Below are positions 11,018-21,520 of a stretch of DNA of 64,000 nt, in pieces (within the stretch, counting starts at the first letter, position 1; every line of letters begins with the position of its first letter). Position numbers and translations under genes: made by a program. The DNA comes from Lyophyllum atratum. Its lineage: Eukaryota; Basidiomycota; Agaricomycetes; Agaricales; Lyophyllaceae. Below the pieces are notes generated by a model. The model made no database searches. It was not told the DNA's origin and worked only from the letters and a program-made list of their open reading frames with translations. The stretch spans positions 1,042,433 through 1,106,432 of the forward strand of contig JACGCN010000018.1 in NCBI GenBank assembly GCA_014905825.1. The letters are read 5' to 3'.

Positions 11018-13682
11018 TCAAGGGTCGTATGGGGTTTTCCAAGGTGGGTAACCTGAGGCTGCTTGGTACGCGAGATGTGAAGAGGATGAGGAAGCCGTGT
11101 CCCGCAAGTGACCTTGTCCCAAAAGGGAGAGCATGGCATCGTCAGGGCCCATATCAGCCCGTTCCGTCCCTTCATCATCCGCGAGGATTGCTCCTGTACG
11201 TCTGTCTAAGCGAAACTTAAGCCCCTTCAGTTTCCGCTCTAATGTTGCTTCGTCGTCATATGGCAGGAGCAGTTCACCGAATCCAGAGCGAGAAGTCAAG
11301 GACACAATGGCGGCAATACTTCCGGATGGAGCAGCCACGAGAAGTTTCCTGCGCTCGCGTTGATGTAAAATTTGAACGAAGAGGCCAATGATTCCAGTTA
11401 GTATGAGGATGATCGCGAGTAGATGCGCGGGCAAAGGGCTAGAGGGTGTAAAAACATGGGGCCAATCAGTCTCCACGACGCAAGATAGATCAGAGGAAGA
11501 TGCACTCTATCCATAGCACAGGGATCAACGAGGTCATCTCCGCGGGCAACGTGTCATTTGCATTCACGAAGTAGATTGATTTGGCTGCAAGGGAAAGATG
11601 TTGCGTCTTGAGTGATAGATCATGTTTAGCTTGGGCACAAATGGTAAAGCTTATACACGACGCACATAGACTTTGCTAGTGATGTCCAAAAATCCGTTGG
11701 GAAGATCGAACGTTGACTGGGGCCCATCCTTGATCTGGGAAGCAAAACGGAAGATCGCGCCTGATACCCCAGAACTCGTTGCAAGCGCGCGGGCTTGAAT
11801 GAAAGGGTTGGGGCTAGGTTGGAAGACGACACTATCGAAAACCAAATAGCGTTAGTCCAGGCAAAATGAACAAGTCATCCCCCGCAACTGACCCGTTGAA
11901 AGCTTGTCCATTCAATGGATTCCCCGTAACATTGTTGTCAGGCACATAATCACTGAGTTTGTCCACATCATAAAGAGCTCCATTGTTGAGGTTCGCAGAG
12001 GCTGCGACATTGAATGCCTTGATCGAGGGCGAACAGAATATCGTTTTTGCTTCAGGGGTGCCGTCTGACTTGTTATGAAAGTACCTTGGAGCATATGTCA
12101 GTGCGTGTATCAGATAATCGGAGAATGTTTTGCACCAGAACATGACAGGCCGAAGCGAGATGTCGGCGGTTGCCGCATTACCAGGACATGGCACATCCCG
12201 CACGCCATACTGTTCCCCAGATGCCTGTAACTATGATTAAACCCTGATAGACCCAGTGTCGGTTTCATGAATTCACGGTAGGATCATACGGTACTATAAG
12301 AGTACATCCTTCGACCGACTTCGATGTCAGGGAAAACGCATTGTCCGATGTTTTGTTGAGTACCGTTCCAACGGGATTCGCACAATTCGCCGCGGTCTGG
12401 ACTCCTGTTGTGTTCACTCGCATCGTTCCATTGAGCCCGGGGTTGGTCGGGAACTGTGTCGAAAAACGTGAAATGAAATCTCTGCTTAAGTGCTAAATGG
12501 CTCACAGTAAACTCGGCAGTCGCCCATCCACCAAGGACAAACGGCGGATCCGGCAAGTGATGAAAGACTGATGCTTCTGCAAACCCGGCAGCAGCGACGA
12601 ACGCATTTAATTGGTCGACATCTGAAACAAGTCCTATGGCCTTTGTGCTGGTGACCGATCCATCTAGACCATAACATGAGTCCCGTCACAAATTAGGAAG
12701 GCCCGAGGGATAAATTACATTCGCGCTGATTCTTTTGTCGAATCTGGAAAATGGAGCCAGCTATCATGCGTCAGAGTTAGAGCATGGAAGACTTTCAGAT
12801 GTATGCAATGTTTACCAAGCGGTTGAAAAATATATGTTGCCGTGGCTGTAAGCGCAGACCAGAAAAGGACGCGATGTTTGTATTTAAGAGCACGGAATAA
12901 GGCCAAGAAAGGGCTAAGGAGAAGGGTTAGATACGGCTTCTATCGCGACAGTTTCCGCATACCCTAGAGCAACCTGTTTTATGAGGAGTTAACGGCAGTC
13001 TGGGATCAAAAGGAAGGAACGTACGTAGTTCAGGAGCAGACTCTCCTCAGCCGGGGATCGCCCCTTCCAGAGAACAATGTATGGCTATCGATGCAATAAG
13101 AAGAGGACTTCACGAAAGATGGTCGAAGTCGTACTTGAAACCACCTCAGATTCCAATCAAGCTCTCGCCACAAGAATGCAAACGGAGCAACAAGTCTAAG
13201 AAAATCTTCAGTTTTCACGTAATACTCTGTGGAGAAGATCTCTCACATTGTTGGAAAGAACGACTGCACCAGCCAACATTACTTGAAGGCTCTCATGGTA
13301 TGTCGGCATTCAACACTTACCAGGAGAAATTGTGGCGAAATGAGGTCTAATTTGTTGTTCGGTGGAACTCTAAACCCTGCGACCCTAAGTCCGTTAAAAG
13401 TCTGGTGAGTAATGAATGATTGACTTACCGCCACGGTCTGACGATATTATCGTCCCCGCTTCTAGCGCGATCCCGAGCGCGATTAACATTACTGGTACTC
13501 CCATCACCACCGGCCAACGCATCACGAGGGGATCCTGGGGCAGAATAAGCAGTAATACGAAGCGTACCACAGGCAAGACTCACATATCGAGGAGATTTCT
13601 TATTCCCAAAGTCAGCAGAAGGGATGAGGTGTGTTGATTCTCGAAAACGTTCAGATCCTTTACTGAGGCGCTCCGTATCCAT
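11018..13682 (-). CDS. DUF3433-type multi-pass membrane protein
   Basis: Fourteen exons close in phase: 13584-13682, 13429-13534, 13321-13376, 13135-13224, 13025-13084, 12963-12973, 12816-12913, 12719-12760, 12506-12663, 12295-12453, 11893-12224, 11662-11831, 11520-11584 and 11018-11470, giving 632 residues. DUF3433 hallmarks are present. An early membrane segment ends GIALEAGTIISSDRGG. A second segment follows (APFAFLWRELDWNL), then PYIVLWKGRSPAEESLLLNY and a third segment around ALTATATYIFQPL. A long extracytoplasmic region with several NxT/S sites and a final membrane segment near LLAIILILTGIIGLFVQIL come next, with a cytoplasmic tail rich in serine. The function of the family is unknown; it is common in fungi and often multicopy. 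The sixth exon is only 11 nt (VAL plus two bases) but is required for phase. The last intron (49 nt) is inferred from phase. Confidence 0.8.
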
Positions 13683-14105
13683 CGTCGGGCCTGGAAGAAG
13701 TATGCAGCAAGCAGCAATGCCGCAATGGCGAAGGAGGTCGTAAGAAGGAGGTTAAGTAGCAACGCATGGCAGTTGGTGGGCAGTGTACATAATCGAGGCT
13801 CTGGACTTCGATCATCGATGTCAGATGAATTGATTCCGCGCCGGGCGGTCGCCTGGTTACACTGCCACCGACACGTGGGTTACCCCGAGCCAACGGCTAC
13901 CAAGTCCAGCGGAGAAACTTGGCTTCAAACATATACTTACAGAATGGCCCTTATAGCCTATGTACAGTAGTAAAATGGCATATGAAAAATAGGAACAAAA
14001 TATGCGGTAGAGTCAAATATTATTCAGTACCTGATGACAAAGTAAGTTCTTCGATTTCGGTTTACACTCACACCCACAGCATCGTTATTCATAGCCAGGG
14101 GTAGA
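13683..14105. other. Intergenic, DUF3433 promoter side
   Basis: About 420 bases between two minus-strand genes. It should contain the DUF3433 promoter and the 3' flank of the next gene. No element recognised. Confidence 0.5.
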
Positions 14106-16410
14106 CTAATCGGAGTCCGATGACTCTCCATAATCCGAGTCCCCACCAAGCACTGGAGCTTTTTCCTGCACAATTTCGTTGGGATCCTGGTCCGAGTCGT
14201 ATTCGAGAGGTCCTCCTTCTGTCGACTGGGGAAGGGCCTTGGTAGCCAACAATTTGGGATCACGGCGTTTGTCATTGAGCGCTCTCTGCTCGTCGATGGA
14301 AGGACCTGAGATCATAGAGCGCCATATATCAATCATCATGCTTAAACAGAAATATCAGCTGAGAAACTTGGTAAGACCAGAATTACGTCGCTTACACAGA
14401 CTCATTTCCTGCACACCATCCATCCACGTCAGACAAGCCGAGATACTGGGAGATTTTGGTAACGTTTTCGGAAGAGCCCGCAGTCTGCATGAGCTTGATA
14501 AAATGTTGCTTGATATCCACAATGTATACAGGTGCGTAGGCGCGGCGGCGTGGACTCCCCGAGGTCCCCGCATGTCGATGAGGCGATGTCCTGCGTGAAG
14601 AATTTCCATATGACGACGGGCCTGAGTTGGAAGGGTATGCATGACGATCGTAGGAACGATTGGGTGATTGGGATCGAGTTCGAGGCCGAGTTCGCCGGTC
14701 ATCATAGTCATGGTGGCGATCGCGCGTAGCTTGCTGCGGCCTTCGAGGATCGTTTGACCTTGAAGGTCCTGCCCCTTGCCTCCCCTGTGGATATATAGGT
14801 TTCAGTGCCATGCAAGATAAGTACCAAGCATACCTCGGGTGCTTCGAACCCAAGCAGGCCTTTGAGACCTGAATCCCAAGATGATACATCGACGCCACAT
14901 TTTCCGAGCATGTTCCTTGACGTCTCTTCATCGTGCACCAGCAGAATCATCGGCCCCAAATTGGAGACCGTCTGCTCCTCAAAGAAATTCTTCAAGCGCG
15001 CGGATATCACCATACTGTCTAGTTCTTCTGTCGTACCGTGTTGAAAAGTCTAAAAGCCAGAATTACTTTCGTAGTTCAAGTCGTTCAGAGGATGATCGAA
15101 TACCAGTTTCTTGGAACCTGCATTCATGAACTTATTGTTCGTGGAGTAAAGATGAATAGAAGATCCTGCTTTGAGCTGAATTTCGGGTATCGTGGCCTCT
15201 GAAATCCCACAATCGAGCGCGGTTGGGTGCATGCGCCTCTCCGCACTCGCGCGGATGTCATCGAAACGAGGTGTAAACACAAACGAGTAGACGCGAATGG
15301 AATGAGTCCAGGAGGTATCATCCAGACTATACATCTCGGGATTGATACGATTGTGCAAAATCTGATAAAGCAAACTAACAGGTCGCGTGGATAAGCTGGT
15401 CAATTCAAAAGCTGTCAGTGGGGAAAGTGACATACCGCCCATGTTCGAATCCCCCACGCTGAACCCCATCGTCTCCAGATACAAATTGTTTGTTACTCTG
15501 ACTGTTATCTGTAGAAACGCGGTTCTTTACAGTTTTGATTTTCAAAGTACCAAACTTGTCTGCAAACTCGCTGGGGTTCCGAAAGTAGATTGGTGAGAGG
15601 GACTCAAAGTCGGTAGATAAAGCGGGGGGTGCCCTAGGATATGGTTTATGGAAGGCCCGGACTATCTCTCGAATTTGCTGCCCGGAGAGTAGCAGGTGGG
15701 ATGTTCCAGCGCGTTTGATTCCTGTCCGCAACATCGATGAGTTCTAGCATGATGCCCACCAATCCTGGAAGTCACCAAGAACGAGCTCTATAGGCTCTTG
15801 AGGGCCCGTCCCACGCGTTCTGAGAGGAGACGCATCCCCCGCGATAATTTGGGCTAATTTCTTGTCGTCGTAACGGTATTCGGGCCGGCCAGGGTGACAC
15901 TATGAGTCGCTTAAGTACACACATCAATGAATTGGTTTACCAGTCAACGTGGGGCCGGAACCCTCCAATCTGATAGTACTCGCGAATCATTTGTTTGTTT
16001 CTCTGAGGGAGGAATATGAACTTCAAATGGGAGTAGCCTCGAGGCGGCGCCTAAGTTTAAGGCATGTTGATCGAAACAAGCAAGCTTGTTTATTTGCCGG
16101 GTGCCCCGGAATGGTTCCATGTACGAGTACCGGTCCGTGGGGGCCGGGCCCTACGTTCAACACTGTCTCAACACATTTTTCGTTCCCAACTCGTTCCCCG
16201 ACCTGAATCACCTCTGAATACACATCAAGAGCCAATGCATTCTTTATCCTCTCCTCGCAACTTTTCCATATCATCAGCCTGTGCGCCTCTCTGCTCATGC
16301 AAGATCTGTTGAGGGATTGCACCAGTATCTGATATGGTCGAGTCGACAGGCGTCGACTGTGGTCCATTTGACGCTACCTGGTGTTCCAAAGAGGGACGCT
16401 CTGAAGACAT
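14106..16410 (-). CDS. Gfd2/YDR514C-like (RNase H-fold) protein; 5' half uncertain
   Basis: The 3' half closes in phase: 15776-15899, 15556-15721, 15067-15497, 14834-15018, 14396-14784 and 14106-14340. Visible parts, in order: FRPHVDW and HPGRPEYRYDD near the start, HLLLSGQQIREIVRAFHK, NNLYLETMGF, and RMHPTALDCG. Then GPMILLVHDEETSR, an Arg/Ser-rich spacer with SRTRSRSP-like wording, PVYIVDIKQHFIKLM, DGWCAGNES and SGPSIDEQ, and an acidic tail. The VHDE and WCAGN blocks resemble the RNase-H-like C-terminal domain of fungal Gfd2/YDR514C proteins (role poorly known; yeast Gfd2 is linked to mRNA export). Two joins are doubtful. An in-frame TAG after WWASC near 15748 is avoided by a 54-nt intron, and the splice before 15899 is off by one base. 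Start placed at MSSERPSLEHQ, tentative. Confidence 0.5.
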
Positions 16411-16576
16411 TTTGATTTTCCCTCCACCATTCTGCTGTAGCGTGCATATATGTCTCATCGAAAAGGTGCATCCGATGACTGTAGAATCATGCGACTGGTT
16501 ACGCTCTGCCAGATATGTACTATACACATGATACATCAGCGGCATGTCCAACTCCTCGACTTTCTAATTGCATCCT

Positions 16577-18851
16577 CTACGTCTTATTGAACCAGATTCC
16601 GGCACGATCACGAACTGTCTCTCCTTGGGGACTTGCGATACCATCGCCCGCACCCCACATACCATTCAACGAGAGACCGATCTGACGTCCATCAACAACT
16701 ATCTCTGCGGAAGCTGGGCTAGTGAAGGTCGTCTCGCCTCCAAACACCCAGTACGGCTCAGAAGCATTGTTCTGGGGCTGATTAAACTGTGAGCTCCCTA
16801 CAGTCCCAAAGATCGAAAGAGTATAGGAACAAACTCACGTAACTTCTTAAAGCGCTGACGTTGAAATGGTTACCATCAAAGTGGCTAAGCCTGATGTGCG
16901 ACATCCATGGACTATCCCATACCCCTATGAAGGTTGGTATTTCGGGATCCACGGCACCGGGAAAGATTGTCGACAGGTTCGCGGCAAGAGCCTTACAAGA
17001 GCTTGATGCGGCCGGATGATCTACCGAAACTAAGCATAGCTCGACGTCGCCGTATGCGTCGCTCTCGTATACGCCAGCCAAGGATGTAAAGTCGGCGGAC
17101 GCGTCTGTGGCGTTACTGGGGCGTGGTGTCGCAACAGGGGGAAGAACGGAAAGGATGGATTTGTATCTTCATCGGATTCGTTTCAGGCGAGACCTCCGAC
17201 TCCAGCATCATGTCCACACACCTTGCATCCCAATCCACAGGCTCTAAGTTGAGGGCCTCGTCTATCAGACGAAACTTGATGATTTGCATCAAGTAGGATC
17301 CATAACTAAAGTCGTTGCATAGCACTGCAATACCAAGATCATCGAAGGGAAGCCTCGTAATCTGTGAATAAAATCCTGATGTTGAAGTGCTTTAGCGTAG
17401 AGTTACCAAGGCAGCAACTGATGTGGTTTACCGGGAGTGCCACCATCATGCTCAACGACCTCTGACAAGTTCTAATTAGTATTCGGTGAGAAGGGCGGCA
17501 TCCTTTTCCCTACCGTGCCCTCTGTACGTGCTACGCGCCTGTCCCCCTCCATAGACCGCTGGGGAGAGTTCCGGTAGTCCCCTGTGAGAAGGGCTCGTGA
17601 TCTGCGTCAAACCAGAGGATAAAGCACAAGCTCACGCGATAGGAAACGCGATGGAAACCCCGGTGGATACCTTCTCGATCACTTCAGGCGGAATTACTGA
17701 CTGATTAGTACCGGGTTTGTAGCCTCTAAGCAGCAGTACTTGAAGCCAGATGGCCTATATAACATGAGATTGAGAATAGGCTGAGAGGAAAGAAGTGGCG
17801 TTGTTACCATATCGACGGCATTGCTGATAATGCCACCAGCTCCTGACAGTACTGTCACACTACATTAGCTTTTTGAGGGTGTGTTGAGGTAGATAGGCAT
17901 ACTATTTCCATCCTCGCCGCCGGTGGTAGACCAGAACGGAAGTGCCTTAGGGGTGCCACCCAACGGGTTCTCGGAATAGTTAACACCATGTCTTACCATA
18001 CCATCCGCGAGGTGTCCTAATTTCGCGACATCGTATGAGTAGGTGGTCGAGGTTAGACCTAATGGCTCAAATATATGTTGCTTGACATATCGAGCGAAAG
18101 GTATCTTTGAAGGGAGAAGCAGGGTCGGCAGATAAGACAGAACACCGTACGGATTATTGGTGTATTGATAGACATCCCTGAATTCCGCCGATGGGCGTTG
18201 GAAGTTCATCTTCTTGATCTAACATGCATGGTAATTAAGTCGGGCTTGATAAATATATAGGAGGATGCTTTTACCAGGGTCGGGATGTCGTCTGTCCACC
18301 TGTAGGAGAAGTCGTGGCGAGGTAGGCCTATTCGATGGCTTAGGGCGTCAATTATCGTCGCTTGCTTCGCAGCAATCGTGTCCACTAATCCCCAACCAGG
18401 CACAATGGACGCAAGCTTCGAAGTCCATAACAAACGTGGAGAAAGTGTCTCGTTGCTGATTAGGAGCCCAGTGGCGATCGCATTGAACAACTATCACAAC
18501 AAACATATTGATGATTGGTGACGTCTTCCCAAGATGAAATAAAGGTATGAGCCTTACCTTCGAGTTAGAACCGATCGCAAATAGCGTATTTTCCGTTACA
18601 CGGCTCCCGTCAGCGAGGATAGCGACCCCATATCCCTTTGTCTCCACAGTCCATGCTCCCATATCATCTTTACGGACGACGGAGATCGCGACACCCCCTG
18701 GCGATTTCCATTCTGCGAGTAGATCGTTGATAAATGCATCCGTGGCGTTATTAAGCACAGGCTTGTTCTGCGTCCCCTGACCGAATGCGGGGCTAGATGC
18801 ATAGAGAAGGCAAGGTACGATGAGACTACTAAGAAGGGCTTCGAGGCGCAT
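16577..18851 (-). CDS. Secreted serine hydrolase of the beta-lactamase (class C/PF00144) family
   Basis: Ten exons close in phase: 18558-18851, 18275-18490, 17903-18218, 17808-17851, 17636-17754, 17514-17581, 17432-17461, 17222-17375, 16839-17166 and 16577-16786, giving 592 residues. Signal peptide MRLEALLSSLIVPCLLYASS. The active-site SxxK is SNSK at about residues 95-98 (after LFAIG), the Tyr motif is YTNN, and the third motif region reads VEHDGGTPG. These are the three boxes of penicillin-binding/beta-lactamase-like serine hydrolases, which in fungi include esterases and D-aminopeptidases; the substrate cannot be told. A C-terminal beta domain of about 200 residues follows (SLAGVYESDAYGDVEL onward). 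The third acceptor was chosen to keep LSGAGGIISNAVDM in frame. A relic of a second copy lies upstream. Confidence 0.85.
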
Positions 18852-19495
18852 GTCTGCAAAAGTGCTGAATTGTTTGAACATACGACATTTTTTAGCATGC
18901 TTCTTATACGGGAATCGGGATAGACCACCCTCCGGCTCAGAGAGATTCGCATGCTGCGCACTGGGTCCCGATACGTGTATTCCGCTCACAGGACCGAAGT
19001 ATCCTGCCAATGGTACAGCTTATCGACCAGAGCATGCCCGAGTGAGGTCCAGCTTCATAGCCCGGTGATGCCCAGACAATGGCTGCTGCATGGGGTGAGA
19101 GTCAATGGGCATGCAATGTACGATGTAGGGGCCACGTCGTGGATGGATGCATTGGACTGATGTGCATTTGCTGGACAGTGGTCGCTCCGCAGCGAAAAAA
19201 TCGAGTTTATAGCCGGAAATGCGGTACGAACCGCGTGACGATGAGGACCAGAACGTGCGAGGATGTCAAGATTAGACTGTGCAGCCATCAGTGGGTGGTA
19301 CGAGTACCGAAGTAAAGAAGGGCAGTGATACTCTACTTACTACCAGTGCCTTGCATTTCCCTTTCAACCCTGGACCCGCATGCGATGGCAGGGAACACTC
19401 GTACATGCTGTGGTCAAGGAGGAAGGCTGGCTTGTAAAAGGCATTACGCCAAGCAGCAGCCACCGCGGCACCCGGAATACTTGTCATGAGGCCAC
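18852..19495. other. Intergenic, upstream of the serine hydrolase
   Basis: Promoter side of the serine hydrolase gene. No other gene recognised before the relic at 19496. Confidence 0.5.
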
Positions 19496-19640
19496 TCAGC
19501 GGAGCTTGTTCAGTAAGGCGCGAAGGAAATCGTCGATAAAGGCGTCCATCACGTCATCAAGCAAAGGTTTGCGCAGCGTCCGATCAGGGGCCGTTCCGCA
19601 GAGCGGAGGGAACGAAATGACGCTAGGGAGCCTAACTTGG
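19496..19640 (-). pseudogene. Relic of a second beta-lactamase-family gene (N-terminus only)
   Basis: Reading minus, the frame gives LPSVISFPPLCGTAPDRT and then RKPLLDDVMDAFIDDFLRAL before a stop at 19496. This aligns with the start of the intact neighbour (signal region, then NKPVLNNATDAFINDLLAEW). Beyond this the SPGGVAIS block is missing and nothing homologous continues toward the intact gene. I read it as a truncated tandem paralogue. Confidence 0.6.
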
Positions 19641-20286
19641 AGACGTGGATCCCGACGCTTGGAAGTCGGGCATGTGGAGACGGCGTATGGTCGAGGCACC
19701 TGGTACCGGGCAAAGCTGGACGGGCCGTGGCGAAGCGAAGCATGTCTCCTACGTGCCAACATGCTGCGGTAGTGATATACATATCCCGCGAACATCGCGC
19801 TACCCTGGTGCTGTCTCTCAATAACAGCACGCCCGGTCTGTTTGCATGTCCGTGGTGCCTTCAGAACCATCGTTGTGGACAGTACTCCGAGTCGTCAGTG
19901 ACTGAAGCGACGGTCTTCGGTTCCGGGTTCATGGAAGATATGAACCAAGTTACTCTATAAATCGCAGTCACTTCAAAAGCGATTCTCAGGACGCATGAAG
20001 GTGCTTTGATAAAGAAGAAATTTGTTCACCCTGCAAGGACGCGTCAAATCCTGTTAAATCGTATGTAAGTACGAGAATAATATTTGGGAAGACGTTGGGA
20101 TGTTCACTGGATGTTCGGAGGAGGAGGAAGGCAATGGGGTCCAGACCAAGCACACGCAAACGACCCACTTTGTAGTTGATCACTCCGACGTTCCTAAGGA
20201 CGTTCCGCGTTCATGTTCCCTCGAGAGGAACTATACTCCTCAGATACCAGCTTTCTCGCACTATGTTACCCATACCGCGTGTATGA
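19641..20286. other. Intergenic, no supported gene
   Basis: About 650 bases between the serine hydrolase relic and the dihydroxyacetone kinase relic. Only short unrelated open frames. Confidence 0.45.
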
Positions 20287-21520
20287 ATGGAGGGCCACTT
20301 CTTCGACAACGCACAAACGCTAGTGCACTCGTCACAGCACGGCCTGGTCCGCTGCCATACTAACCTGAAGCACCTCAGTAACGTCGACGCCGTCATCAGA
20401 AACACAATCCCAAGACCGTCTCTCTCATCCGCGATGCGGTGCGGACCACCACAGGCTTTCTAGGCAACGGCCTCCTCGCGGCTACCGTCTCTGATGACAC
20501 TTTTGCCAGCCCCAGTGCGCGTCAATTCTATGGTGCTGTACGCGATACGCCCAGCTCATCACAAATTGTACGTTTTCTGCGCGCGATTGCATTGGAACTT
20601 CGTGGCTGATGGGACTCAACAGACATAGGAGACAATCTCCACTTTGGTCTCGCGTGTCAGCAGGGTCAGGCAGACGGGGATACGAACATTGGCATTCTCC
20701 CTGTCGGCGATGACGTGTCTGTTGGCCGTATTCAGAGTGTCCTCGTCGGCAGACGTGTCGTGGCCAGCACAGTCCTCGGGACGTCAACGCCAATACCACA
20801 TCATGCGCCCCTCTTACATTATTTTGGTCAGGTGTGCGAACTCCTTGGCGCAGTCGCCGTCTCTACCCCTCGACCTTCCTCCTCTCTACCGGACCTCTCA
20901 CCCTTCGGAGCACGCCTAACCATAGGCCGCGCCACCAAATCCGCACTCATCTCGATCTCCTGCAACTCTCGGGCACTGCCACATCCCCGGAATGACCATC
21001 GATGACTATGGCGCATCCCCGTAAACACAATCGAAGTCGGCCTCGGGCTGCACAATGAAACCGTAAGTTCCACGTTCCCACTCCAATTCCTTTAAATATT
21101 GGTTTTTACCCAGGGTTCGTAGGCTGTTTTTGTGGTAACACCCCACCCTATTTCCGCCAGCTCTATTAAGCGCATGCTGTCGCTGCTGCTTGCGCCGCGG
21201 CGAGGAAGGCGAACCTTGACCATGACGAACTCGGCCAGACAAGAAGCGCGGGTTCGAGCCGTTCGAGAATGATGATGCGGTCGTGCCAGTGGTGAATAGC
21301 CTGAGTGGGATGAGTCTTCTTGAGCTGCACGCTGTCGCAGATGAGGTCTCTGGAAAACTCGGTATGCGTCTTTTCCTCTTTTCGTTTTTCATTACCCTGC
21401 GTGCATGCTGACCTCCCATCTTGGAATTAGCCAAATCTGCCCCCTCCATGTTAATACACTAGCACGTTCATGGGATCCCGCAACTCTCCTCGCTCGTCCC
21501 TCTCCCTCCCCAACCTCTCC
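20287..21520 (+). pseudogene. Dihydroxyacetone kinase (Dak1) relic
   Basis: Pieces of Dak1 appear in the right order but in different frames. HFFDNAQTLVHSS and HLSNVDAVI match the start of the enzyme. Then come GFLGNGLLAATVSDDTFASP, IGDNLHFGLACQQGQADG, VGDDVSV plus VGRRVVASTVLG, TIEVGLGLHNET (the GxGIHNE segment), VVNSLSGMSLLELHAVADEV, and near 21468 TFMGSRNSPRSSLSL. Intact enzymes phosphorylate dihydroxyacetone with ATP. The glycine-rich segment that precedes the GFxGxG block in real Dak1 (GGGSGHEP type) is replaced by unrelated residues. Frames are interrupted by stops, and the DAK2 (ATP-binding) half cannot be found convincingly. It is therefore a dead copy. The end is approximate; faint remains may run to about 22.1 kb. 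Confidence 0.8.

Noticed and set aside
15747..16410. Treating the upstream part of the Gfd2-like gene as a separate gene ending at the TAG
   Set aside because: The reading frame before and after the TAG is the same and both sides fit one protein; kept as a single model with a warning.
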